From positions 3,162,001 through 3,226,000 of the forward strand of contig CAKKNE010000005.1 of the NCBI GenBank assembly GCA_918797485.1: 64,000 nt of DNA. The letters run 5' to 3'. The notes below the pieces were generated by a model. It did not search any database. It had not been told where the DNA came from and was given only the letters and a program-made list of their open reading frames with translations. The DNA is from Pelagomonas calceolata (lineage: Eukaryota > Sar > Pelagophyceae > Pelagomonadales > Pelagomonadaceae). A program made the translations under genes and the position numbers. How positions within the stretch are numbered: position 1 is the stretch's first letter; the number at the start of each line of letters is the position of its first letter. Shown piece after piece: positions 10,101-17,808 of the stretch.

Positions 10101-10672
10101 CCCATAGTCACGGCGACGCGTGCGAGCTGACCTGTCCCACGGGCGTCGCCGACGAGGACTCGAACTCCTTCGGCGAGTGCTCGGGCAAGGGCGAATGCGT
10201 CGTCTCCGAAGACGGGTCAGCGGTCAGTTGCAAGTGCAACCCGTTCCGCAGCGGCGATGCCTGTCAACACCGCAACGGCACGGCCACGTCTTCGAAGAAG
10301 GACGCGGCGATGGCCAGCACGGGGGCGGCGATCTTCTTTGGGGTCTGTGCGTGTTTGTTGCTCGGCGCGGCGGGCGCGTGCTTCATGGTCGCGGAGCGGA
10401 GGCGGCGGAAAATAGATCGCTACGAGCGGCTCTTCCAGGAGGTCGTCCCGAACGCACTGGTAGAGCGCGGTGCGAGCGGCGAGTACGAGGCGCCGTCGCT
10501 GCGCGGCATCGAGACGGAGCTCACGTCGCGGGTCGCCGATCCGGACGAAGAGGACATCTTCGGAGGACCGCCGAAGTCTCCGCAGATGCTCGGCGAGGCG
10601 GCGCGGCAGACGATCGCTCTGGATGCGACCCGGGAGCGCGACAAAACAACCGCAGGGGCTGAAATGATATGA
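7106..10672 (+). CDS. Type I membrane protein with CUB, EGF-like and beta-sandwich repeats
   Basis: 1188 aa. A signal peptide (MARLTYFLLPLLAEAAW) fixes the start at ATG 7106 rather than at the upstream end of the frame. A CUB domain (about 19-130, with HDYLTVYDG) is followed by alternating EGF-like modules (CSNHGTC, CNGHGTC, CDGQGTC types) and blocks of about 110-150 residues resembling bacterial pre-peptidase C-terminal beta-sandwiches (SVGAWEYFKINV, RIGNWDYYRYDV, GGHSYYAIEV, SIDGWAFWSIAV, each ending in WYIGVYN-like strands). Five more Cys-rich EGF-like modules precede a single membrane span (about 1068-1095, GAAIFFGVCACLLLGAAGACF), then RRRRK and a tail of about 95 residues. Probably a surface adhesion or receptor-like protein. 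Ligand unknown. Confidence 0.8.
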   Translation: MARLTYFLLPLLAEAAWPSCTQVNVAPDTAFGIGGKHDPYDDGAEACWVLTAPGDRLTVAFDFFQTEFQHDYLTVYDGQDDDDPLQVSGELPSPFVLRPDNKEVLLHFKADATYHSGARTQQLGLTAKYFDSSDGSCFNGCSNHGTCDDGLCTCNEGWGADEYTDCSIPVKTLNDGVKADIGGISVGAWEYFKINVDESDTFLIELVDASVATADPRLMVSYDTLPTLSHYRLSDWFSWYYDCSDIHFIRGNGRTGTIYIGVTNDALRGDATGTLEASVTLRVGTNSQQRCLLDCNGHGTCDTTSGNCACDDGWEGSLTNAPDTCQFQVRALTLDTSNEGTVRIGNWDYYRYDVTADQAHRNKLAVEFYSSTPHAWPIALVRRNDAPRLKDGLVPTVDAFVYTEVDGEGFELIQGQRMSIIVNETTLSEGAWYIGVYNLWGHNGVNGMTSKETLQYSLTATLYNSGTPCPATKNGGFCDGNTCDFNTGECACPSDRLWRDCSFTAETLLGDGATKNPPALGIGGHSYYAIEVTVDHIQAKKNLVVTLEVLGDKVADPTMRAAFEEMPWAADASQFTDHDLLANFYRDAEHQILLDAEELAAAGPGVWYVSVHNGVENSEALTFSITSSFKTSLDCPLARDDRMCDGQGTCERNLGRCDCASGRVMDDCSADGVFELTPSQLTASPSRGNAKTISIDGWAFWSIAVGCEDRVLEVAFQTTNDGALPTLVVRRDRLPLMVQGTFDYFDYYNQHTPSQAIAITACGDDQFGCSGSGCCMNPTYPGSAFSTGAPEPGIYYIGIYNDHEASESIQDYTLSVEMRGVPGASDTCKVCAPGFASSDCSVPCPGMDPADVYSNSPTSSGTFCSGRGVCSADGSSCVCGAGYIGDACQDGCAADESGDTCSNRGTCVDAGAGVASCACDKGWGGKACELECGGCSNHGGCVYDDDTGARCNCDGDHAGAECEFDCPSHLGHACNRRGQCVVLHANDGTALRASCVCDAHSHGDACELTCPTGVADEDSNSFGECSGKGECVVSEDGSAVSCKCNPFRSGDACQHRNGTATSSKKDAAMASTGAAIFFGVCACLLLGAAGACFMVAERRRRKIDRYERLFQEVVPNALVERGASGEYEAPSLRGIETELTSRVADPDEEDIFGGPPKSPQMLGEAARQTIALDATRERDKTTAGAEMI

Positions 10673-10695
10673 TAGTAAGTAGTACAAACACAGAG

Positions 10696-13593
10696 TTACG
10701 TAATATGCGGCCGCTTCGCCGCGAGGAGGTCGAGCGCCTCGGTGAGAGTGGGGCGCGCGTCCGGGTCCGCGGCCGTCATGCGTTCGATAAGATTTCCCAA
10801 GAATTTGCGCGCTCGGTTCGACGTCGTCGCATTCGCGAGGCGGGGCAGGGCCCAGGGCCGCGACCCCACGTCGTAGACGTGGGCCTTCGACGTAAGCGGC
10901 AGGCAGCTTCCGTTATGACACCATCCACGCGCCTCTGGCGCGGCGATTGATCCGTCGCGACACGCGACCGGCACGGCCGCCGACCCAGCGAAGTTAGCAA
11001 ACCGCGTGTTTCCGCCGACGCAGGAGTGGTGGTGGCGCGTCGCCGGGCAGGCCTTGTCGTCGGCGCAGGCCCTGTCGTCGAAGCCGGTCATAGAGTGCGC
11101 GACACGCTCGGCGAGGAGGTAAGAGGCCACGGGAGCGTTCGAAAGAAGCCGAGGTCCGTCAATCAGCGAGATTGTATCATCCCGGACGGCGAATTGGTGC
11201 GGACTGAGGTCATCCAGAAAATAGCCGCCGATTTCTGCGAAGCTCCGGAAGCAGTCGAGTAATGACGCGGCTAGTGCAAAAGCAGTCGGACCGTCTATCG
11301 GCTCGGTCCGGACCAGCCATCCGGACCTGCCATCCCGTGGGAACTTTGTTGCATACGACTCGCCGCCATCGCTTACGACGTACACTGGTCCTCCAGCCTC
11401 CGTCCACGCCCCCAGCAACGTAGGAACGCCTGGGGCGCCTCGCAGCCACTCGAGAAAATATAGCTCTCCCAGGAGCTCGCCGCGGTGCACCTCGTCCGAC
11501 CTAGGGGACGTCGCCCTCCCGTCGCGATGCTGGCGCACGAGCCGCTTCAGAATAACTTTCCGGCCGTCTGGAGCCCGGCCGGCCCAGACCTCCTTCGCCG
11601 TGCCGTTCGCGAGCCACCGCAAGTCCTCGACGTCGCCGCGTTGGACCGTCCACTCGGATGGCGGCTTGTTGCGGCCCGCGAGCGTCGCTGCGAGACCCCC
11701 GAGTCTCATCATAGCTTCGCCCTTGTCGAGCTCCCAGTGGTCGTACGCCCGGAGACGCCGCGGCGCGTCGCCCACCTTACAGCGCCTCGGCGGCGACGTC
11801 GCCGCCAGCGTCTCATGAAAAGCGTACGCCCGCCTTTCTTTGCGGTCCGCCCCACCCTCGAAGCGCGCCTCGACCCGATCAACGGGAGGACACGTCCCGT
11901 CCTTCGCGATCGGTCGCAAACACAACGGCGCGCATGCCTTTTTCTTCCGCAACTGGACGTGGTACGAGAAGATGTGCTCGGCCTCGGGCGCGAAGGCCTT
12001 CCAGTTCGTGCCGTTGCGGTGCTTGCCCTTGCCCCAGTAGATGCCGTGGCGGACGCAGACGCAGCCCGTCTTCTGCGCGTAGCGCTTGTACAGGTTCTGC
12101 GACCGGACCTTGCCCTCATTGTGCAGGCCGTAGTAGTCGTCGGGGCACGACCTACCTTTCCTAGATTCTTGCGGAGGCGGTTTACTGTAGAACCCATTGA
12201 CGTCTCTCCAGAGGTCCTTGAAGGTTTCTCTGAATACGGGTGCACGCGCGTGCACTACTAGGTTCGACGCCGCGTGCACGGCGTTGTCATTGGCGACGAG
12301 ATTCGCATAAGGGACGACGAGCGCCCGCCGCCAGACCTGCACGTCCGTCCGCGCTTGGATTATGGTGTCAGCCTTTGAGTGGAAGTTTCTCAGAGCCACA
12401 TCTAGTTGTCTATATTGATTCATCCAGCCGGAAGAACGGGGCACGTCCAGCGGGTCCACGACGCAGGCCTTCCCTCCCGTTTGATTTGCGAGTAGTTCGG
12501 CGAGCGCCCAGTATGGTTCTGTGGTTACGATGGCGACGCCCGCGCCTTTGAGACTCGTTCGTATTTCCTCATAATGTTTACGATCGCGTACCCGTAACGC
12601 ACCGGTGAGGTAGACGTCCACACTAAGTTTCTTCGGCGGCGGCGCACATGACGCACAAGGTCCGCGCTGCGATTTCAGAGGCCCCGCTTCACACACGCAC
12701 GGTTGCGACGCGTCGGCGCCCTGCCTAAACTCGACGCCCCGAGGGCACGCTTCCGAACCGTCCACTCCCAGTAACACGATCTCCGCTATACACAATTGGC
12801 TCCGCTTATCGCCGCGCAGCGCGGCGCCTCTACCAGAACAGAACGCGTCGCAGTGGCGCGTGAACTGTATGGAGTCCCAGCCCTGCGTCTTCGCTTCTAC
12901 CACAATCTCGCCCAGTTCCGCGTCGCACTGGACGATGCCTAGCTCCTCGTCCTTGGCGTTGCCGTTGCTACAGGGCCTTTTCAGAAAGTACAGAGCAGCG
13001 TCCTCGTGCGTCTCGAAGGCTATGCTTTTACCGATATGGATCCACAAACCACTCCCCTTGAGCCCATAGAAGTAGGCGCCCTTGCTTTCGAAGGCCGAGT
13101 GCCCGCAGTGCGAGACCTCGGCCCATGTGTTGTTGGCGTGGGGGCCCATCGGTAAATCGGCGGCCGTGAAGCGTCTCATATAACCCAAATCCAAGGGGGC
13201 GTGCCAGTTCAGGCGCGCAAAAGGCTCGTCATCAGACTTGGGACAGGCGGCGTAGCTTTTGCCTTCTGGCAGTGGCGCCGGGCGCGGCGCGCCTTTATCG
13301 GGAAGCAAGACGTCGACGTCCTCTATGTTCAAATCTGCCGTGCTGCTCCCGTAGACGCGTGCCAGGTAGTGTCGCCAAGTACTACCTGGCCCGTAGTCCA
13401 TCCAAGTAGTATTCCGGGCCCAAGCGAACGCGTCCGCGCCGTAGGTTCGCGCGGGCGCGCCGTATTCATGGTGCCACCGCGGCGTCGCCGCGCCACGGAT
13501 CTTCTTCGGCGTCGACCCGGATCGGTACGTCAGCGTCGCGGGCGGCTCGGCGGCGGCGCGCACCAGCAGCAGTGGGAGGAGGCTGGCTCTCAT
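10696..13593 (-). CDS. Secretory-pathway protein with a divergent FAM69-like kinase domain
   Basis: 965 aa starting with a signal peptide (MRASLLPLLLVRAAAE). The first 640 residues hold a Cys-rich region with CVCEAGPLKSQRGPCASC and a segment (about 320-540, with VDVYLTGALRV and IIQARTDVQVW) reminiscent of stealth- or WavE-type glycosyltransferases; that likeness is weak. The C-terminal 330 residues resemble the FAM69/DIPK secretory kinase fold: KEVWAGRAPDGRKVILKRL carrying the likely ATP-binding lysine, LGELYFLEWLRGAPGVPTLLGAW, DDLSPHQFAV as catalytic loop, and IDGPRLL in place of DFG. Cys-rich insertions there fit a lumenal enzyme. Kinase activity is not certain because the motifs are degenerate. 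It is convergent with the CUB/EGF gene, 23 bp apart. Confidence 0.65.
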   Translation of the reverse strand: MRASLLPLLLVRAAAEPPATLTYRSGSTPKKIRGAATPRWHHEYGAPARTYGADAFAWARNTTWMDYGPGSTWRHYLARVYGSSTADLNIEDVDVLLPDKGAPRPAPLPEGKSYAACPKSDDEPFARLNWHAPLDLGYMRRFTAADLPMGPHANNTWAEVSHCGHSAFESKGAYFYGLKGSGLWIHIGKSIAFETHEDAALYFLKRPCSNGNAKDEELGIVQCDAELGEIVVEAKTQGWDSIQFTRHCDAFCSGRGAALRGDKRSQLCIAEIVLLGVDGSEACPRGVEFRQGADASQPCVCEAGPLKSQRGPCASCAPPPKKLSVDVYLTGALRVRDRKHYEEIRTSLKGAGVAIVTTEPYWALAELLANQTGGKACVVDPLDVPRSSGWMNQYRQLDVALRNFHSKADTIIQARTDVQVWRRALVVPYANLVANDNAVHAASNLVVHARAPVFRETFKDLWRDVNGFYSKPPPQESRKGRSCPDDYYGLHNEGKVRSQNLYKRYAQKTGCVCVRHGIYWGKGKHRNGTNWKAFAPEAEHIFSYHVQLRKKKACAPLCLRPIAKDGTCPPVDRVEARFEGGADRKERRAYAFHETLAATSPPRRCKVGDAPRRLRAYDHWELDKGEAMMRLGGLAATLAGRNKPPSEWTVQRGDVEDLRWLANGTAKEVWAGRAPDGRKVILKRLVRQHRDGRATSPRSDEVHRGELLGELYFLEWLRGAPGVPTLLGAWTEAGGPVYVVSDGGESYATKFPRDGRSGWLVRTEPIDGPTAFALAASLLDCFRSFAEIGGYFLDDLSPHQFAVRDDTISLIDGPRLLSNAPVASYLLAERVAHSMTGFDDRACADDKACPATRHHHSCVGGNTRFANFAGSAAVPVACRDGSIAAPEARGWCHNGSCLPLTSKAHVYDVGSRPWALPRLANATTSNRARKFLGNLIERMTAADPDARPTLTEALDLLAAKRPHIT

Positions 13594-13921
13594 TTTGCCA
13601 TCTCACTCGAGAATCGCTGCCCCGCGCATGGGCAGCCGCGACAGCGCACCGAATAAGCTCCAGAACGCATCGATGCCCATGAATGTGACGCGTAAGGCCT
13701 GCTCTTTTTGCTCAGAGGCCCGCACGACTTTTTGCTCCGAACGCAAAGCGCACTCTCGCGCCGTGTAGCGGTGTAATTTGTGACGAAAGCGATTGATTCG
13801 GCTTGGCTGCTCGCTCGCGAGCACCATTCGCGCTGCGCTAGGCAGTGGTGGGCATCCAGCCTAGCTTGACAGGGCTGCCCACGGGCGCGCCGACGACGCG
13901 TCGCGGCACAAAAATGACACC
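13594..13921. promoter_or_regulatory. Divergent promoter, kinase-like gene and hydrolase-like gene
   Basis: 328 bp between two start codons. A GGGCTGCCC element lies about 55 bp before the hydrolase-like gene. No GCTAGC palindrome copy was found. Confidence 0.4.
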
Positions 13922-15051
13922 ATGATGAGGCTGCTCTGCGGCTTGACAATGGCCGCGGTCGCCGAGGCGGGCTGCAAGCCCGCGCCGCGGCTCGACGGCC
14001 GGCGCGCGCGCCGCGGCCTCGCGTCGACGCGGGCGCACCGCTTCGCGGAGGGCGACGCGAGCCGCTACGCGAGCCTGCTCCGCGTGCCGACGGGCTGGGC
14101 GTCGTTCGAGGGCGAGCACTGGCTCGTGGTCAAGAACGGGTCGTGGCCGGCGGCCAACGGCGCGGCGTCGCTCGTCGTTTTTAGGGGATGCGACGCGCGC
14201 CTCACAAACTGCATCCATAATGGCGACGTCGTCGCGCGCGGCGCCTGGCAGCTGCACAACTACGCCCTACTCTCCGAGAATGCTATATGGGGCGTGACGG
14301 GCGAGACGTCCGCGAAGCACCCCGCGACGCTGACGCTGCGCGCCCACACTCGCGAGGACAAGAAGTGGCTCCAGCACGCCTACGGCCCGACGCTGTCGAT
14401 GGGCCACCCCGGCTGCGTCGAGAGGCGCCAAGGCTACGACGGGCAGTGCCTCTTCGACGGGCGCTTCTCCCTCGCGTCGATGAACAACCGCACCTGGATC
14501 TATGCGCGGGGCAACACGAATCCCGAGGGCGGCGGCCGCGCGGTCTACGTTGCACAAAAAACATCAGAGGGATGGGGCCGCCTGAAGCCCATCGAATTTC
14601 AGAAGGGCGCGCGGCCGCCCTTCGACCGCCTCCAACATATAGATGCGGACGTCTACTACGGCGCTGTGAATGCGAACCCGGCGCTCCCGGGAACGCTGCT
14701 GGGCCTCTTCCCGGCGGCGAGCCGCGACCGGGCCGCTATCATGATAGCTGTCTCCTGCGACGGGCTCCATTATTCGCGGCGCCCGTCGAGGTCTGGCGGT
14801 CGGCGCACGACCGGGGCGAGGTCGTGGACCACGCCGTCGACGGCGTTTCCGTTGATGATGGTGACGCATTTATTTATATCCACGCCGGCGTGCCGGGGAC
14901 GCTGTGGAGGACGTGCGAGTTTTCCACCATGAAGCCGCCGCCGTCCGAACTCGTCCGGCTGACCTGGCCGCTGGCGAAGCTCCGCGGCTTCTCGCGGGAG
15001 GCCGTGACGGCGCTGCGGCGGGCGGGGCGATGTGATAGTCCAACTGTTTAA
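13922..15051 (+). CDS. Secreted glycosidase-like protein, reading frame broken near 14778
   Basis: Starts MMRLLCGLTMAAVAEAG, a short signal peptide. The first frame runs to 14932 (336 aa), but after DGLHYS at about 14777 it becomes Arg/Thr-rich nonsense. The protein-like continuation PVEVWRSAHDRGEVVDHAVDG lies in the frame ending at 15051. Joining needs a net shift of +2 (or -1) inside the repetitive GCGGCGCCCG at 14777-14786. No splice sites fit there, so this is either a sequencing error or a true frameshift. The motif IAVSCDGLHYS followed by PVEVW resembles five-bladed beta-propeller glycosidases (GH32/GH43-like), but no catalytic residues could be placed; the enzyme class is a guess. Confidence 0.55.
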
Positions 15052-15116
15052 GACTGAATATTGATCTCGAGGCTGAGGCTAGTTACGTCGCAGGGTTCCC
15101 CGTACCCCTACCGATT

Positions 15117-15140
15117 GCTAGTGTCTTTAAGGACGCTAGC
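15117..15140. promoter_or_regulatory. Conserved promoter palindrome, copy 2
   Basis: GCTAGTGTCTTTAAGGACGCTAGC lies 106 bp before the ATG of the RING protein, in the 194-bp gap after the hydrolase-like gene. Here the neighbours are tandem, so the motif can only serve the + gene. Confidence 0.65.
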
Positions 15141-15245
15141 TCTGTCCTCTCCCAGCTTTGCGCATCGTGCTCGTGTGCTGATGGTGCAATAATTTTTTAG
15201 AGCCCAGCTGGCATCGCTTCTGTCCTGTCTGCTGCCTTGGACAGC

Positions 15246-15890
15246 ATGTCGGACCCTGTTCGGCCCCCGTTCCTGAGTACCCTGCTCTACCCATTGCCCA
15301 CACGCCCCCTCGGAATCGATGAAATGCCGGCGTACGTTTTTCAGTACAGTCCGGGACACTACTACGAAGGAAAGTACGCAATCAAAGTTAAAGTATATAA
15401 AGAAGCCTCAGGCTGGCACCGCGGCGGTAGCTACGACTACAAGACATACATCGGTGAGTACGACACCTGGCAAGAAGCGGTCCTGGACATGCCTCGACGA
15501 AGACAGGAATTAGAAAAGAAGACACGCAGCGGGACCCCGGCCCCGACGGGGACTGTTCCTCCTCGACGAACGAAAAGATTTAAACAAATTAACTGGGATG
15601 AGGTTATCCGCGCTGAAGCCTGGGCCGAAGCGCAGCGCCTGGAGCTGGAGCGGGCCGCCGCGTCGCCTCAGGTCGACGAGGAGGCCTCCGGGGCACAGGT
15701 CGCCGAGTGCCCGATATGCCTGGAGAAGCTCGACGACGCGTCGCCGGCGCTCGCGTGCGACCATAGGTTCCACGCGGCCTGCCTGCAGGAGCTCGCGGCG
15801 ACGGCATGGGCCGAAGGCGCGGCGCGAACGCGCGCCCGTGGCACGGCCGTGCTGTGTCCCTGCTGCCGGGGCCAATCGTATGTCAAGTAG
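15246..15890 (+). CDS. RING finger protein, probable E3 ubiquitin ligase
   Basis: 214 aa from ATG at 15246 (MSDPVRPP). A later Met (MPAYVFQYSP) at 15324 is a possible alternative start. The N-terminal half has an EGKYAIKVKVYKEASGWHRGGSYDYKTYIGEYDTW segment of unknown fold, which may bind a substrate. The C-terminal 65 residues form a RING: CPICLEKLDD, CDHRFHAACLQEL, then CPCC with a widened spacer (AWAEGAARTRARGTAVL) before the last pair. RING proteins recruit E2 enzymes and pass ubiquitin to substrates. Substrate unknown. Confidence 0.8.
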   Translation: MSDPVRPPFLSTLLYPLPTRPLGIDEMPAYVFQYSPGHYYEGKYAIKVKVYKEASGWHRGGSYDYKTYIGEYDTWQEAVLDMPRRRQELEKKTRSGTPAPTGTVPPRRTKRFKQINWDEVIRAEAWAEAQRLELERAAASPQVDEEASGAQVAECPICLEKLDDASPALACDHRFHAACLQELAATAWAEGAARTRARGTAVLCPCCRGQSYVK

Positions 15891-15960
15891 TCTCTGTGTG
15901 TGTTGTAAGTCTATGTTTTATATCTCAAAAAGAAAACTGGGAAACGGAGTCCGCTTCCGA

Positions 15961-15984
15961 GCTAGCGGTCTGTAAGACACTAGC
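15961..15984. promoter_or_regulatory. Conserved promoter palindrome, copy 3
   Basis: GCTAGC and ACTAGC halves around GGTCTGTAAGAC, 179 bp before the ORC3-like start and 70 bp after the RING gene stop. Confidence 0.65.
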
Positions 15985-16162
15985 CCGCCCGCCATCTTGG
16001 CTTTACGCCTGGCGTGCGGCGCAGACATTCTGTCGCGACGCGGCAGCGGCGTTAAACTTGCTATTTTGAAGGTCTAAGCAGTCCTGCGACGCATCGGGCT
16101 AGCAAAAGCAGAGCAAAAGCGCCTCAGCCCGCCAGATCCAAAATCGGAGCGCATAGCCGGCC

Positions 16163-17653
16163 ATGCCGCGCATAGAACAACGCTCCGAGCGCGCATTACC
16201 GCGCGCCGCCGGCGAGACGCGCGCCGGCGCGGCGCTCCGAAGGGACGCGCGCATGCAGTGCGCTCGCGCGCTGCGCGACGCCTTCGACGCGGCCTGCGCA
16301 TCCCTTTGCAAAGATACGGCCGACGCGGCGGCGCAGTTCATCCGCGCGCCTAGACGAGAAGGAGACGTGAGGGTGGCGGTCGTCCGCGCGGGCTTCTGCG
16401 GCCGCTGTAGAGGGGTGGCCGCGGCGGCATTAGCGAGCGCGCTGCACCGGGCGAACGTCAAAGCTGTTAGGGTGGAAGACCGGTGGCAGTTGAATGATGA
16501 GAACGACGAGGAAGCTGCGGTAGTGGTAGCAAGAGCCGAGGCGACGGGCGCCGCGGGCTTGAGAGACGCCCTCGCGGCCCTCCCGCCCCATATTGTTGGT
16601 GTGGTTGTCGTCGCCGGCGCGACGTGGCGCCTGCCGACTGGTTTACCCTCTGCCTTACGCGCCCAGACCTTCCGCCTTCCCCACGCGGACGCGTTCGCGG
16701 ACGCGTTCCTGAGCAGTACGCTGCGCAATTTACCATGTGCTGTGGGCGCGCGCGCCGTGGTAGGCTGGCTCGAGGGCTACGAGCAGCACGGCGATCCCGC
16801 GCAATTAGCATGCCGGGCGCAACTCGCGGTCCTAGAACACTTCCGGCGGCCCGGGGCCTTCCTCGCGACGGCCATATTTGTGGATGATCCAGCATCTCAA
16901 AGTTTGGCGCTGGCCGAGGCGGCGCCGGATCTTGATGCGCATGACGTCGACGCTTTGGCTCGCGTCTTGAGGAGCCGCGCCGTCGCCGCGCGCGTGGCGA
17001 CGACGTGGGCCGCGGCGGCTTTGACAACGTCGGGGACGGCGCCGCGACGGTGGCGCGCCGCCGCCGCGTGTGCGTTGCCTCTGTCGCCCGGTCCATCGCT
17101 GGACGCGCAAGACGCCGCCGCGACGGCCGTCAAACAGGCGTCGCCCGCAACTTTGGCTACTTTGCTCGACGCGTGGCGCTGCCGCGCGGTCGCCGACGAC
17201 GTGCCTCGAGCTGTAGCGGCGCGAACAACAGAGCTAGCGGCCGTCGCGCACGCCGTCGCCTCCGCGCCTCCCTCGAAAGAGCGCTCGCGGCGCTGTCGTT
17301 TTGTGGCGCACGAGGCCGCGTCGTTACTGACACGCGTTTCAAAAGCCGGGCGCCAACTGTCGGAGCTGCCCCTGGCGCCTCTTGTAATAGTGGACGGCGC
17401 GGGCCACGCGCCGTCGGGCCTGTGGACGGCGACGACGCGCTTGCTCCAGACGGCGGACGTGCCCGCGGCGACGGCGTGGCGCGCGGCGGCCGCCGGCCTT
17501 GCGGGCGACGCGAAGCGCTGGGCCCTCGCCGTGCGGGGCGAGCGCGACGACGGCAATGAAAGGACGCTGGCCTTCGCCAAGGCCGTGCGCGACCTGCACT
17601 ACGCCGGCCTCGTGGCGTCGAAGCGGGGGCGTTTTTCTGCCGTGACGACCTAA
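16163..17653 (+). CDS. ORC3-like origin recognition complex subunit
   Basis: 496 aa, shorter than animal ORC3 (about 700). The ORC3 assignment rests on a GFCGRCRG segment near residue 74, a middle YEQHGDPAQLACRAQLAVLEHF segment resembling the ORC3 core, and the C-terminal DLHYAGLVASKRGR, which matches the ELxxxGxIKPTKRK-type winged-helix end of ORC3. ORC3 stabilises the ORC ring and binds ORC2 during replication licensing. No Walker A motif is visible, as expected for ORC3. The protein is extremely Ala-rich, which weakens motif calling; other AAA-type regulators cannot be excluded. Confidence 0.5.
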   Translation: MPRIEQRSERALPRAAGETRAGAALRRDARMQCARALRDAFDAACASLCKDTADAAAQFIRAPRREGDVRVAVVRAGFCGRCRGVAAAALASALHRANVKAVRVEDRWQLNDENDEEAAVVVARAEATGAAGLRDALAALPPHIVGVVVVAGATWRLPTGLPSALRAQTFRLPHADAFADAFLSSTLRNLPCAVGARAVVGWLEGYEQHGDPAQLACRAQLAVLEHFRRPGAFLATAIFVDDPASQSLALAEAAPDLDAHDVDALARVLRSRAVAARVATTWAAAALTTSGTAPRRWRAAAACALPLSPGPSLDAQDAAATAVKQASPATLATLLDAWRCRAVADDVPRAVAARTTELAAVAHAVASAPPSKERSRRCRFVAHEAASLLTRVSKAGRQLSELPLAPLVIVDGAGHAPSGLWTATTRLLQTADVPAATAWRAAAAGLAGDAKRWALAVRGERDDGNERTLAFAKAVRDLHYAGLVASKRGRFSAVTT

Positions 17654-17707
17654 TATTCATTTGTCTGAACACATGACTCTGTTACACAGCACAGTAGTGG
17701 GCGCTCC

Positions 17708-17802
17708 ACGCGTCTCGCGTCGACGGCGTCGAGTTGGCGCTCGGCACCGGATCGGCACCGAAGGAGGTGAGCTACACCTCCAACGCCGTCGAAGCGACGC
17801 GT
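17708..17802. repeat. Inverted repeat between convergent genes
   Basis: The arm at 17708-17729 (ACGCGTCTCGCGTCGACGGC plus GT) pairs with 17783-17802 (ACGCCGTCGAAGCGACGCGT) with small bulges. Inside, GGTG and CACC make a second small hairpin near 17766-17779. It occupies the 155 bp between the ORC3-like and EF-hand stops, so it could be a 3'-end structure or a MITE/introner relic. Confidence 0.6.
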
Positions 17803-17808
17803 AGAAGA

